The notes under the pieces: generated by a model
Databases searched by the model: none
What the model saw: the letters and a program-made list of their open reading frames with translations, nothing else
Told to the model about the DNA's origin: nothing
Translations under genes and position numbers: made by a program
In this document: in pieces, positions 24,017 to 31,846 of the stretch
How positions within the stretch are numbered: position 1 is the stretch's first letter
How the letters are laid out: every line of letters begins with the position of its first letter
Assembly: GCF_021117275.1 (NCBI RefSeq)
Contig: NZ_CP088245.1
Location: 3,385,501 to 3,449,500 of the forward strand
Length of the DNA: 64,000 bases
Source: Metabacillus sp. B2-18
GTDB taxonomy: Bacteria > Bacillota > Bacilli > Bacillales > Bacillaceae
Direction: 5' to 3'

Positions 24017-25051
24017 CTATAAGCTTTCCATCATCTTGTACATCGGTAAAAGCATAGACAAATAGACAAATAACACGATCATACCTACAAATCCATAAAT
24101 AGCTGGCTGAACGACTCCCATTATTTTCACCATTTTTTGCTCAAGCTTATCGATAATAAGCTGGCTATACGTGTAAAGTTCTCGTGACAGCTGACCATTT
24201 GCTTGTCCATGCAAAATAACAAGGGAAAGCTCCTTTTCATAAAAGCATCGTTCACCAATAATGTGATGAAGTTGTTCACCAGCTCGTAATTGTTGAATGA
24301 GGTAGCCTGCCTCTACCTTAAAAAACGGCAATAGATTCTGACTTTCAAACACTTTTAAACTCTCAAAAGTAGACATCCCCCCTTTTAATAAATTACTTAA
24401 TTGCAGAGCAAAAAAATAACTGTGTGAAATAACAAATATTCGTTTTAAAATGGGTATTTTAATAATGGTATTCATTTGTAAATCTGCTGACTGCTTTTTA
24501 AATATAAAAAAGAAATAAATAGCAATTATGATTACTGCTACCACTAGTAAGATTCCTGACAGCTTTAATGTATTAAAAACGATTATTAAGAAAAGTGAAA
24601 AAAAGGAGGTTTCAATATTCATAGAAGCATATAACTGCTCAAACTGAGGGGTAACAACAAATTGGATCATTAATAAAATAATTGCCACTGTTGATAATAA
24701 AAAGATGGGATATCGTAGTAGCTTTGCTAGCTTATCAAACTGTGTGAGTTTTTTATCCAAAATTCCACTGCATTCTTTTAGTGAGAATTCTAGGTCTCCA
24801 TGCTGTTCGGCAAAATAAAGATAGCTTAACACATCCCGATGAAAACTTAAGCTTGAAAGAGCTGCTCGAAATGAGTTACCTGCTGATAGGTATATCATAC
24901 ATTGCTGTAAATCAGCTTTTTTATAACCCTGCTCATTAACATGAAGAAACTGTAAGGCTTCATTTAATGTATACCCTTTATCTAGCAAACTACTTAATCT
25001 TTTTAACAATGATAATTGATCTTTTAAATTCCATTTTTTATTAATCTTCAT
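24017..25051 (-). CDS. comGB: ComGB, competence pilus platform membrane protein
   Basis: A 344-residue GspF/PilC-type integral membrane protein. Two cytoplasmic GspF domains ('LLKRLSSLLDKGYTLNEAL' and 'LSNLLKGGMSTFESLKVF') alternate with membrane helices, including 'YPIFLLSTVAIILLMIQF' and the C-terminal 'VVQPAIYGFVGMIVLFVYLSM'. It is the platform on which ComGA drives pilus assembly. ATG 25051 was chosen for family length, with ATG 25072 as an alternative; either overlaps comGA. Confidence 0.9.
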   Translation of the reverse strand: MKINKKWNLKDQLSLLKRLSSLLDKGYTLNEALQFLHVNEQGYKKADLQQCMIYLSAGNSFRAALSSLSFHRDVLSYLYFAEQHGDLEFSLKECSGILDKKLTQFDKLAKLLRYPIFLLSTVAIILLMIQFVVTPQFEQLYASMNIETSFFSLFLIIVFNTLKLSGILLVVAVIIIAIYFFFIFKKQSADLQMNTIIKIPILKRIFVISHSYFFALQLSNLLKGGMSTFESLKVFESQNLLPFFKVEAGYLIQQLRAGEQLHHIIGERCFYEKELSLVILHGQANGQLSRELYTYSQLIIDKLEQKMVKIMGVVQPAIYGFVGMIVLFVYLSMLLPMYKMMESL

Positions 25052-26108
25052 AACGAAACACCCAACGGTCATAAGAATTTGGATAAAGATATCCTAGTGC
25101 AATTCCCTTTTTAATAACATCTTTTAATGTTGGGTATTGGTAGGAAGCTAATTCTCCTTTCGCCTCCTTTACTACAGCTGTTAGGTTTTTTCCATATAAA
25201 AGCTCATAGATACTTAACCTTCTTTTTTGTCTTAGCTTCTTACAAAAAGGAGAGCATTGATCTTCACAGAATGGACATTTAAGTTGAACTAGTCTTTGAG
25301 CTGAGACCGCAATTAGAGTTTGTTCAATTTCAGATAAACTTACATCGAATTCCATTAATCGATATATCGCTCCTTTTGCATCTCTTGTATGCATGGTTGA
25401 TAAAACAAGATGACCCGTTAGACTGGCGCGAATCGCAATTTGAGCTGTTTCTCGATCTCGTATTTCTCCAACCATAATAATATCAGGATCATGACGCAGA
25501 ATTGCCTTTAACCCAGCAGCATAGGTAATCCCCGCTTTTTCATTAACTTGAACTTGCAATACTTCCTCACTTTTCGTTTCTACCGGATCCTCTAACGTGA
25601 TAATATTTCTGTTAAAATGACGCTTTGCATAATGAATGAGAGAATAAAGTGTTGTTGTTTTACCTGAGCCAGTTGGGCCGGTAAAAATCATTAAACCATG
25701 TGAGTGATTCAAAATGGAGAGCAGTTTGTTTGTTGTGGCAGGAAACAATGATAAATGTGTTATTGGCGGTATTTTCTCTTGTGGCAAAATTCTAATCACA
25801 AGACTTTCTTCGTGAATGGTAGGGAGGGTGGATAATCTTAGATGAACATTTAGATTAGTAGTAGAAAGTGATAGTGATCCATTCTGAGGTCTTCGTCTTT
25901 CTCCAATATCCATCGAAGCCAGAAATTTTAGATGAGAGATGATCCGACCACAGATCTCTTTTTTCATCGTATGTTTTTCAATTAAATCATCATCAACTCG
26001 AAACTGAATGAGTGTGTCTTGTTCTCTGGGAATAATGTGAATGTCTGAGGCTCTTAATGCACAGGCTTCTTCTATAATACGTTCACTGATTTGTTCAATT
26101 GGTTTCAC
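25041..26108 (-). CDS. comGA: ComGA, competence pilus assembly ATPase
   Basis: A 355-residue GspE/PilB-type secretion ATPase. Walker A is 'IFTGPTGSGKTTTLYSLIH', the Asp box 'ITLEDPVE', Walker B 'IIMVGEIRDRETAQ' and the His box 'ATGHLV'-type 'LTGHLVLSTMHTRDA'. A pair of cysteines in 'CPFCEDQCSPFC' forms a likely zinc site as in B. subtilis ComGA. GTG 26108 is preceded by AAGGAG. It energises pseudopilus assembly at the cytoplasmic membrane and is the first gene of the operon. Confidence 0.95.
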   Translation of the reverse strand: MKPIEQISERIIEEACALRASDIHIIPREQDTLIQFRVDDDLIEKHTMKKEICGRIISHLKFLASMDIGERRRPQNGSLSLSTTNLNVHLRLSTLPTIHEESLVIRILPQEKIPPITHLSLFPATTNKLLSILNHSHGLMIFTGPTGSGKTTTLYSLIHYAKRHFNRNIITLEDPVETKSEEVLQVQVNEKAGITYAAGLKAILRHDPDIIMVGEIRDRETAQIAIRASLTGHLVLSTMHTRDAKGAIYRLMEFDVSLSEIEQTLIAVSAQRLVQLKCPFCEDQCSPFCKKLRQKRRLSIYELLYGKNLTAVVKEAKGELASYQYPTLKDVIKKGIALGYLYPNSYDRWVFRYED

Positions 26109-26138
26109 TTTTACTTCTCCTTTCTTCTTTGTACAACC

Positions 26139-26186
26139 ATTGTACAGAATGGTAAGATTTTTTGCACATCGGTAAAAATGAATTTT
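26139..26186 (-). promoter_or_regulatory. Possible comG promoter with a ComK-type AT box
   Basis: On the minus strand TGTGCA, an 18-bp spacer and TACAAT form a moderate promoter at 26139-26168. Just upstream, AAAAATGAATTTT (26174-26186) fits one AAAA-N5-TTTT ComK half-site. ComK sites need two such boxes and I see no perfect second one at the usual spacing. Confidence 0.4.
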
Positions 26187-26321
26187 AAGGGCGGTTTAAT
26201 AGGTCATTATTCTTTATTCATAGGAAGAAGATAAATTTATTGTGATTTTCTGTTATAGAAAATGGAAAATCGAACATAATAGAGGTTGTAAGTCGGATTG
26301 AGGGAAAGTATTTCACTCAAG

Positions 26322-26466
26322 ATATCCTCTTGCTGGGGTAGTGCTTTGAGATGGGGCTTTTAGTGAAACAGAATCTGGTTTACTTTTTACTTTGCACTTA
26401 CTTTATCTCAAGTCATACTTAGTCGTCGACGATATTTCGTGATATTTCCTTCAGAAATATCACGAA
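26322..26466 (+). repeat. 145-bp tandem repeat, copy 1
   Basis: This copy begins ATATCCTCTTGCTGG and ends with GATATTTCGTGATATTTC, a 5-bp loop and its exact 18-bp complement, which extends a few bases into copy 2 (26431-26471). The next copy starts 145 bp later with about 80 percent visible identity. Nothing here looks coding. Confidence 0.8.
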
Positions 26467-26611
26467 ATATCCTCTTGCTGGGTAGTGCTTTGAGATGGAG
26501 CTTTTAGTGAAACCAAATTTGGTCTACTTTTTGCTTAGCACTTACTTCATCACAGGTTCTACTTAGTTGTCGACGATATTCCGTGATATTTCCTTCAGAA
26601 ATATCCCAGAA
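26467..26611 (+). repeat. 145-bp tandem repeat, copy 2, with partial third start
   Basis: Second copy of the unit, with the large palindrome at 26575-26615 carrying two mismatches. A third start (ATATCCTCTTGC) begins at 26611 and diverges at once. The array lies between the comG promoter and tRNA-Gln. Confidence 0.78.
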
Positions 26612-26675
26612 TATCCTCTTGCGAAGCAATTTCATGAAGCAGCTTCGAAGAAGATGATTCATGAAGGTTAATCAA

Positions 26676-26747
26676 TGGGCTATAGCCAAGCGGTAAGGCA
26701 TCGCACTTTGACTGCGACATGCGTTGGTTCGAATCCAGCTAGCCCAG
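26676..26747 (+). tRNA. tRNA-Gln (anticodon TTG)
   Basis: The 72-nt gene folds into a cloverleaf: acceptor arm TGGGCTA/TAGCCCA, D arm AGCCAAGCGGTAAGGC, anticodon arm TCGCA-CTTTGAC-TGCGA with anticodon TTG reading CAA, and T arm with GTTCGAATC. The discriminator base is G and CCA is not encoded. A strong terminator follows, so it is transcribed alone or as the end of a short unit. Confidence 0.95.
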
Positions 26748-26756
26748 CTATCTGAA

Positions 26757-26792
26757 AAAGACGTTTGCCTTGTGGCAGACGTCTTTTTCTTT
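26757..26792. terminator. Bidirectional terminator between tRNA-Gln and mgsR
   Basis: AGACGTTTGCC, a 4-nt loop and GGCAGACGTCT are followed by TTTTTCTTTT on the plus strand, with an AAAA run on the other side serving mgsR. Confidence 0.8.
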
Positions 26793-27172
26793 TATGATAC
26801 TGATTTTTTTAGTTCCTGTTTTCTTGCTACCTTGCTTAGTTCCTGTGGGTTGTAGCCTACGATCAGTTTGTTTCCGTCTGTGATGATTGGACGGCGTAGG
26901 AGTTTTGGTTCTTGGTGCATAAGTGTAAGTACTTCAGATAGAGAGAGTTCATTTACGTCGATATTTAAGTCTTTATAGGTTTGGCTCCTTGTTGCAAGAA
27001 TTTCATCTATGCCTTCTGTTGTTAAAGATAAGATTTGTTTAAGTTCATCTATAGATGGTGTGTCACGAAAAAGATGTCTTTCGTGAAAGTTTACATTGTG
27101 CGCTTTTAGCCAATGCTTTGTTTTTCTACATGATGTACAACTTGGGTAACTGTAGAACGTTAGATTATTCAC
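26792..27172 (-). CDS. mgsR: Spx/MgsR-family transcriptional regulator
   Basis: A 126-residue ArsC-fold protein of the Spx family. The CxxC redox switch is in 'YPSCTSCRKTKHWL', 'LLRRPIITDGNKLIVGYN' is the conserved C-terminal block, and the length is typical. B. subtilis MgsR (YqgZ) sits next to yqgY and modulates part of the SigB stress response by binding RNA polymerase; position and sequence support the same role. GTG 27172 follows GAGGAGG. No clear SigB promoter was found upstream. Confidence 0.85.
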   Translation of the reverse strand: MNNLTFYSYPSCTSCRKTKHWLKAHNVNFHERHLFRDTPSIDELKQILSLTTEGIDEILATRSQTYKDLNIDVNELSLSEVLTLMHQEPKLLRRPIITDGNKLIVGYNPQELSKVARKQELKKSVS

Positions 27173-27514
27173 GATACTTCCTCCTCAGGTAATAAGTGTT
27201 TGATCTATCATTGGCCCCTGATAACTTGTTGGTTTAATTGTACATCATTTGTATAGTTATTGTATAGTTATTTGTTTAATGATATTTTGAATTTTTTATT
27301 ACAACAACCGTTTCTTTTTTAGTTTGTTGCAGCATGATTGTAAACGCTATTTACAAGTATATAAATGGTACATTATAATAATTAAAGTGATGGACTTGTA
27401 TGTCAGATTATGATTTGTCAAAAGCTATCATATAGATGTTATTTTTGTGTAGTTCTAACATCAGGTTTATCTACCACTTTAGCTTATGGCAAAGTCAACA
27501 AAGGAGGGATACAT
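27173..27514. other. Divergent intergenic region between mgsR and yqgY
   Basis: No gene is evident. The region is AT-rich. It holds TTGTAAA-N5-TTTACAA at 27338-27356 and, just before yqgY, a strong AAAGGAGGG ribosome site. A short upstream in-frame extension of yqgY from 27410 is unlikely to be translated. Confidence 0.5.
27338..27356. promoter_or_regulatory. Palindromic operator-like site, cre-resembling
   Basis: TTGTAAA-CGCTA-TTTACAA is a perfect 7-bp inverted repeat with a 5-bp spacer and resembles the CcpA cre consensus (TGWAARCGYTWNCW) with one mismatch. It could control yqgY or mgsR. Confidence 0.4.
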
Positions 27515-27763
27515 ATGGATCGTATGTTCCGAGTATTAGGTTTCTGGACGGGAATCTTCGCAGTAATGTTCTATCTTGGGGATATGAAGACGACTTCCTT
27601 ACTCTTTTTCGGACAAACTGGATTTTTTGTTTTCTTATCTTATTTAAAATTATCCGAACGCATGTACATTTATATTTTTGGTGCTTACCTAACTATTTTC
27701 TTTGTCGGATTTACGTACTGGACAACATTTATGATGATTCCAGGACATAACATGGGACATTAA
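27515..27763 (+). CDS. yqgY: DUF2626 small membrane protein, YqgY
   Basis: An 82-residue protein of the DUF2626/YqgY family with about three membrane segments ('MDRMFRVLGFWTGIFAVMFY', 'SLLFFGQTGFFVFLSYL', 'IYIFGAYLTIFFVGFTYW') and the C-terminal 'MMIPGHNMGH'. ATG 27515 is preceded by AAAGGAGGG. It faces yqgX tail to tail across a bidirectional terminator, as in B. subtilis. Function is unknown. Confidence 0.85.
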   Translation: MDRMFRVLGFWTGIFAVMFYLGDMKTTSLLFFGQTGFFVFLSYLKLSERMYIYIFGAYLTIFFVGFTYWTTFMMIPGHNMGH

Positions 27764-27784
27764 TTAAAACACCAATGTAAATGA

Positions 27785-27822
27785 AAAAACAGGCAGCTAT
27801 TTTGTATAGCTGCCTGTTTTTC
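27785..27822. terminator. Bidirectional terminator between yqgY and yqgX
   Basis: AACAGGCAGCTAT and ATAGCTGCCTGTT pair perfectly, with an A run on one side and T run on the other. Confidence 0.9.
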
Positions 27823-27827
27823 TATTA

Positions 27828-28460
27828 TTAAAAACCATTTAAAAAAGGATTGCTTTCCATCTCTTGTTCAATACTGGTTACCGGACCATGTCCTGACAAA
27901 ACAATTGTTTCTTCTGGTAGATTCAATAGCTTGTTATGTATGCTTTTTATTAGTTGCTCATGATTGCCACCCGGCAGGTCAGTTCTGCCAATGCTACCTG
28001 CAAATAATGCGTCTCCTGAAAAAACGATCCCTGCTTCTTCTACATAAAAAGAAACGCTTCCCGGGGAATGACCAGGTGTTTCATATACTTGTAAAGAAAA
28101 CTCACCTATCTCTAATTTTCCTTCACCTTTAATTAATTTATCAGGCTCTGCCACACTAACAGCACCGGCCATAAAAAATTGAGAACCATTTAGAGATGAA
28201 TCTGACAACCAATCTTTCTCCTGTTTATGTACATAAACAGGAATTCCCCATTGCTTTCTCACATCATCTACTGCGCCAATATGATCAAAGTGAGCATGTG
28301 TAAGTAAGATCGCTAATGGTTTTATATGTTGCTGCTCAAGTAAGCTAATCAGCTTTTTCCCGTCACCACCTGGATCAATAATTAAACATTCCTTCCTTTC
28401 ATTGAAAAAAAGATAACAATTCGTTTGCAGTGGTCCTAAAGGGAGTTGTCTCCATTTCAT
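27828..28460 (-). CDS. yqgX: Metallo-beta-lactamase-fold hydrolase, YqgX
   Basis: A 210-residue MBL-fold enzyme close to hydroxyacylglutathione hydrolase-like proteins (bacillithiol-dependent glyoxalase II family). The metal motif 'LTHAHFDHIGAV' (HxHxDH) is intact, followed by 'ETPGHSPGSV', 'FSGDALF' and a C-terminal 'VLSGHGPVT', giving all metal ligands. It is likely a thioester hydrolase. ATG 28460 is supported by GGAGG eight bases upstream; an ATG at 28475 is too close to that site. Confidence 0.9.
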   Translation of the reverse strand: MKWRQLPLGPLQTNCYLFFNERKECLIIDPGGDGKKLISLLEQQHIKPLAILLTHAHFDHIGAVDDVRKQWGIPVYVHKQEKDWLSDSSLNGSQFFMAGAVSVAEPDKLIKGEGKLEIGEFSLQVYETPGHSPGSVSFYVEEAGIVFSGDALFAGSIGRTDLPGGNHEQLIKSIHNKLLNLPEETIVLSGHGPVTSIEQEMESNPFLNGF

Positions 28461-28711
28461 ATTCTCATCCTCCAAATTTTTTACTTGCTTTCATTTTACA
28501 CTATCTATCAACATGATGATAACCACATGATGGTTAATAATAGAACATGATGGAAAATATAGTGGTATCTGTTGAATCAAATAGAATCGAAAATAAACTC
28601 GACAAACGTCATGAAACCGATTAAAATATTAGAAGGACTTGTTATTGTATTTGTTTTTTAAACAACTGATTCAACGAAAAATGATCTACATAGAGTAAGG
28701 GGGCTTTATTA

Positions 28712-28885
28712 ATGGGCTTAGTGATTATTTTTGCACTTGTAACCATTCTAGGGATTTTCGGACTTATTCGTTCACTGAAAGATAAAAACCTTCTTGGTGC
28801 AGCATTTGCGTTTGGTACTTTAGCTGTATTTGGATGGTTTGCCGTAATGACCTTTATTCACCACGGTTACCCAACTGCACACTAA
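28712..28885 (+). CDS. yqgW: DUF2759 small membrane protein, YqgW-like
   Basis: A 57-residue protein with AAGGGGG before ATG 28712. It has two hydrophobic segments ('GLVIIFALVTILGIFGLI' and 'AAFAFGTLAVFGWFAVMTFI') and a His-rich end ('IHHGYPTAH'), the DUF2759/YqgW pattern. It lies between yqgX and yqgV and is followed by a terminator. Its role is unknown. Confidence 0.8.
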   Translation: MGLVIIFALVTILGIFGLIRSLKDKNLLGAAFAFGTLAVFGWFAVMTFIHHGYPTAH

Positions 28886-28902
28886 TAATTAAAAACAGAA
28901 CA

Positions 28903-28934
28903 AACCCCTTGGCAATATGCTAAGGGGTTTTTTA
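28903..28934. terminator. Bidirectional terminator between yqgW and yqgV
   Basis: AACCCCTTGGC and GCTAAGGGGTT pair around a short loop and are followed by TTTTTT. Confidence 0.85.
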
Positions 28935-28944
28935 CTGATTATTT

Positions 28945-29253
28945 TTAAAAATGCTTCTGTACACTTTCTAGTTTACTTTCCATTGTAGACTTTTTATCTC
29001 GTCGATCATCGATTCGAATATTGGTTGCTACCCTCTGAATTCCTTTATTAAAAGGGGCTTCATGAATGTCTTCAACCACTTGAAGCAATGTATGTAACTC
29101 CCCTTCAATAATGGTATTCATTGGAGTTAGCTGATACTTTATTTTCCCTTCAGATTCGTATTTTTTAAGGATTTGTTGAATATCTGCTACATATTCACTA
29201 ACACTTGGTGTATTTGTTCCGATTGGAATTACTGTTACATCTACTATTGCCAT
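28945..29253 (-). CDS. yqgV: MTH1187/YqgV-type thiamine-binding domain protein
   Basis: A 102-residue ferredoxin-like alpha/beta protein of the DUF77 (thiamine-binding, YqgV) family. 'MAIVDVTVIPIGTNTPSVSEYV' and 'YQLTPMNTIIEGELHTLLQVV' are the characteristic blocks. Structural work on relatives found thiamine-type ligands. The start at 29253 gives nine bases after GGAAGG; an ATG at 29262 lies too near that site. It starts 14 nt after the yqgU stop, so the two are cotranscribed. Confidence 0.85.
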   Translation of the reverse strand: MAIVDVTVIPIGTNTPSVSEYVADIQQILKKYESEGKIKYQLTPMNTIIEGELHTLLQVVEDIHEAPFNKGIQRVATNIRIDDRRDKKSTMESKLESVQKHF

Positions 29254-29267
29254 ATTTGTCATCCTTC

Positions 29268-30398
29268 CTACTTTAAAGAAATTAGCTTTAACATCTTTTG
29301 TGAGTCCAAATTGATTAGATGCTCATATCTAGCACCATATAGTGCATAGTCCCCGTTTGGTGATAATTTTATTGGGAGATTTTCCATTTTTTCTATAACA
29401 GTTTGTTTTTCACCAGAGTCTAATGAAAAAGAAATTAGAGAAAACCCTGTTTTTTCTTTATTCACTTCTAGCATGTAAAAATGGTTATTATTATCCATAT
29501 CATGATATGGAATTGACCAATCAGAATAAAGGGCAACTAGACGTGTCGGCATCTCCGAAAGTTGTTGTTGACTTGTTGAATCATAAAAACGAACAGTTGC
29601 TGTACCATCCTCATCCACTATTTCAATCGTAGACATTATGTTTGTGTAATTAGTATTAGCAACAACCCCATCAGAGACAGAAGTCTCCTCTTTGCTATCA
29701 AGGTTATAAATATATAATGGAGCAGTTAAAGCCGGTGCTTCTTGATCCCACTTTAAATAGCTCACTTCATGATCATTTATCCATTGAATGAACGGGATAT
29801 CAACTGGATTTTCAACAAGTGTTTGCTCTTTTGTATCAATTATGTACGTATTATAGGTCCAATCTTCATTAAAACTAGATACAAAAAGCTGATGTTGATT
29901 TTGCTGATTCCAAGTGTACTGAAGCTCATATGATTCAATTGTCGTCTGATATTGCACCTTTGCCTCGTTGTCCACAATTATTAATTCTGCTTCATAGCTT
30001 GAAGGACTAGTATGAATTAATAAAAGACTATTGTCTTCATTTGCTTCCAATTGAACAATTGGTGCCTCTGATGTAAAAAACAATGTTGAATCTCCAGAGT
30101 ATATATTATACGTATATACTTTAGATCCATCTGAATCATTGAGGATATAAAAAATGGTCTTGTCATCCTTCCAATCAGCAACTGAGTGGAATTGCGCCTC
30201 CTCTGTTTCTAACGGTAATGTGAGTTGTTTTCCCTGAAGTTGATTTCCTGAGCCCTTTACAGGAGTTTCTTGTTCCCTCATAGATAGTAACTCTTCATCA
30301 TTCTCTTGTTGATGAGATGGATTACAACCCGATCCAAAAAGCACGATTAACAAGAAACATAAACATAATTTAGTTAATCTCATCAACTTTTCTGTCAC
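29268..30398 (-). CDS. yqgU: YqgU-like lipoprotein, beta-propeller type
   Basis: A 376-residue exported lipoprotein. The N-terminal 'KLCLCFLLIVLFGSGC' is a signal sequence with lipobox FGSGC, so it would be anchored outside the membrane. The mature part has repeated 'W/Y...D' strands such as 'TYNIYSGDSTLFF', 'LYIYNLDSKEETSV' and 'GDYALYGARYEHL', suggesting a TolB/DPP-IV-type beta-propeller. GTG 30398 follows AGGAGA. B. subtilis yqgU occupies the same place next to yqgV. Function unknown. Confidence 0.82.
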   Translation of the reverse strand: MTEKLMRLTKLCLCFLLIVLFGSGCNPSHQQENDEELLSMREQETPVKGSGNQLQGKQLTLPLETEEAQFHSVADWKDDKTIFYILNDSDGSKVYTYNIYSGDSTLFFTSEAPIVQLEANEDNSLLLIHTSPSSYEAELIIVDNEAKVQYQTTIESYELQYTWNQQNQHQLFVSSFNEDWTYNTYIIDTKEQTLVENPVDIPFIQWINDHEVSYLKWDQEAPALTAPLYIYNLDSKEETSVSDGVVANTNYTNIMSTIEIVDEDGTATVRFYDSTSQQQLSEMPTRLVALYSDWSIPYHDMDNNNHFYMLEVNKEKTGFSLISFSLDSGEKQTVIEKMENLPIKLSPNGDYALYGARYEHLINLDSQKMLKLISLK

Positions 30399-30560
30399 CT
30401 GTCTCTCCTAATTTTTTCTCTATTATTTCATACGTTTTATCATGTTAAAATGTTTCATTTTATTATTAGATTATTCCTCATTAAAAAATAACATACTGAG
30501 GTGTAAAAAAAAATCAAAGCCGATGAACTTTTTTTGAATTTCTTAACTTTAACACTATAT

Positions 30561-30604
30561 AAAAAAACGAGTGAATGAATATTGTTCAATCACTCGTTTT
30601 AAAA
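30561..30604 (-). terminator. Intrinsic terminator after yqgT
   Basis: AAAACGAGTGA and TCACTCGTTTT pair perfectly around a 15-nt loop, with A and T runs on both sides. Confidence 0.8.
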
Positions 30605-30610
30605 AGCTTG

Positions 30611-31711
30611 CTACATATATAATCCTGCGTAGAAAATACCCTTACTCTTTTTATAAATTTCATCAAATTGGTCAAACGGTAAAGGGTTCACACCATTTCC
30701 TAGCTCAATTGTGTAGCCTGGTTTTCTATAGTCATGAACGAACCAATCTCTGAAACCCGCATGACTGTCTATGTCTCTTACTGCTTTGTATCCACTAAGA
30801 CGTTCAAATTCTCTTACAATCGCTTCTGCTTCTTCAGGTTCTTTCCTTAGATATCCCCAGTAAATCTCTTCTCCTTGTGTATGAAATGCCAATACACGAT
30901 CAAAATTTTGTTTTTTAACAAGATTTGACAAAGCCATTGCTTCAGGCTCAGTTAAAGGAGCATCTCCAGGGTAATCACGTGGTGCTGGTGTTTTTGGAAT
31001 TTTACGGGCTTTTTCAATATCCCAGTTAACAGGGTATTGATTATTCAAATCAATACCTCTAATATTTGCCTTCCACTGTGAAAAATCGATGCTTAAATCA
31101 TTCATTTGCAAAAGACCTGCTTCGTAAGTGTTATCATGTGGTAATCCATTTAAAACAAGATCTACTCCATCAGGATTGACCATCGGGACAAATGAAAGAG
31201 TTGTTTCTTTATATATAGATTGGACATCATGCCCATTTATTCGCGTTGAACCGTTCCCTAAGGCATCAACATATTCATGTAACCAATACATCATCACACT
31301 CGTAGTTATCCATTCATTTGCATGAAAAGAACCGTTCATATGAATCTTTTTAGGACCATTCCCGATTGTTAATTGATAAATAGGTTTTCCTAACACACTA
31401 TAGCCAACTATATCCTTTTTTATAAAAGGATACAAAAAAATTAATTTTTCTATTTCCTTTTCTAACTCATTTGAATCATAAGGTTTCTTCATCTTTAGTT
31501 CGGATTTTATTATATCGTCACCAACTAACTCCACGATATCACTACATTCAACAATAGATAGGCAGTTAACAGGAATATTTAACTGAGTGTTTGCTTCTAT
31601 TTCACCTCTCAGCTCAACATCATTGCTCTCATGTAAAAGCTGATTGTCGAGTTGCAAATGAGTTGAAAGATCATTAAGTGAAATGCTCTTAATTAAGCGG
31701 ATAATCATCAT
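30611..31711 (-). CDS. yqgT: M14 carboxypeptidase, gamma-D-glutamyl-meso-DAP endopeptidase-like (YqgT)
   Basis: A 366-residue M14 zinc peptidase. The catalytic domain begins with 'MNGSFHANEWITTSVMMYWL' (zinc ligands His and Glu), continues with 'FVPMVNPDGVDLVL' and 'GIDLNNQYPVNWD', has the third zinc His in 'VLAFHTQGEEIYWG', and ends with 'PGYTIELGNGVNPLP' carrying the catalytic Glu. An N-terminal region of about 90 residues contains LysM-like sequence. Such enzymes cleave peptidoglycan stem peptides. GGAGGTTCA precedes the start. It is followed by a terminator. Confidence 0.88.
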   Translation of the reverse strand: MMIIRLIKSISLNDLSTHLQLDNQLLHESNDVELRGEIEANTQLNIPVNCLSIVECSDIVELVGDDIIKSELKMKKPYDSNELEKEIEKLIFLYPFIKKDIVGYSVLGKPIYQLTIGNGPKKIHMNGSFHANEWITTSVMMYWLHEYVDALGNGSTRINGHDVQSIYKETTLSFVPMVNPDGVDLVLNGLPHDNTYEAGLLQMNDLSIDFSQWKANIRGIDLNNQYPVNWDIEKARKIPKTPAPRDYPGDAPLTEPEAMALSNLVKKQNFDRVLAFHTQGEEIYWGYLRKEPEEAEAIVREFERLSGYKAVRDIDSHAGFRDWFVHDYRKPGYTIELGNGVNPLPFDQFDEIYKKSKGIFYAGLYM

Positions 31712-31794
31712 TGAACCTCCAATTTGCCTATTTAGTTATAGCTTATGTTAGGTTGGTTCAATTGTTGTTAAGTTCATTACTGTTTTTCAATATC

Positions 31795-31842
31795 AAAAAG
31801 GGCTGACTCTCTAAGACTAGCACCTTAGTTTGAGTCAGCCCT
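31795..31842 (-). terminator. Intrinsic terminator after the LTA synthase gene
   Basis: On the minus strand AGGGCTGACTC and GAGTCAGCCCT pair, with an inner CTAAG/CTTAG stem, followed by TTTTTG. Confidence 0.85.
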
Positions 31843-31846
31843 GTTA

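Noticed and set aside
26322..26615. CRISPR array
   Set aside because: Only two to three units of 145 bp with no short constant repeat and variable spacers, and no cas genes.
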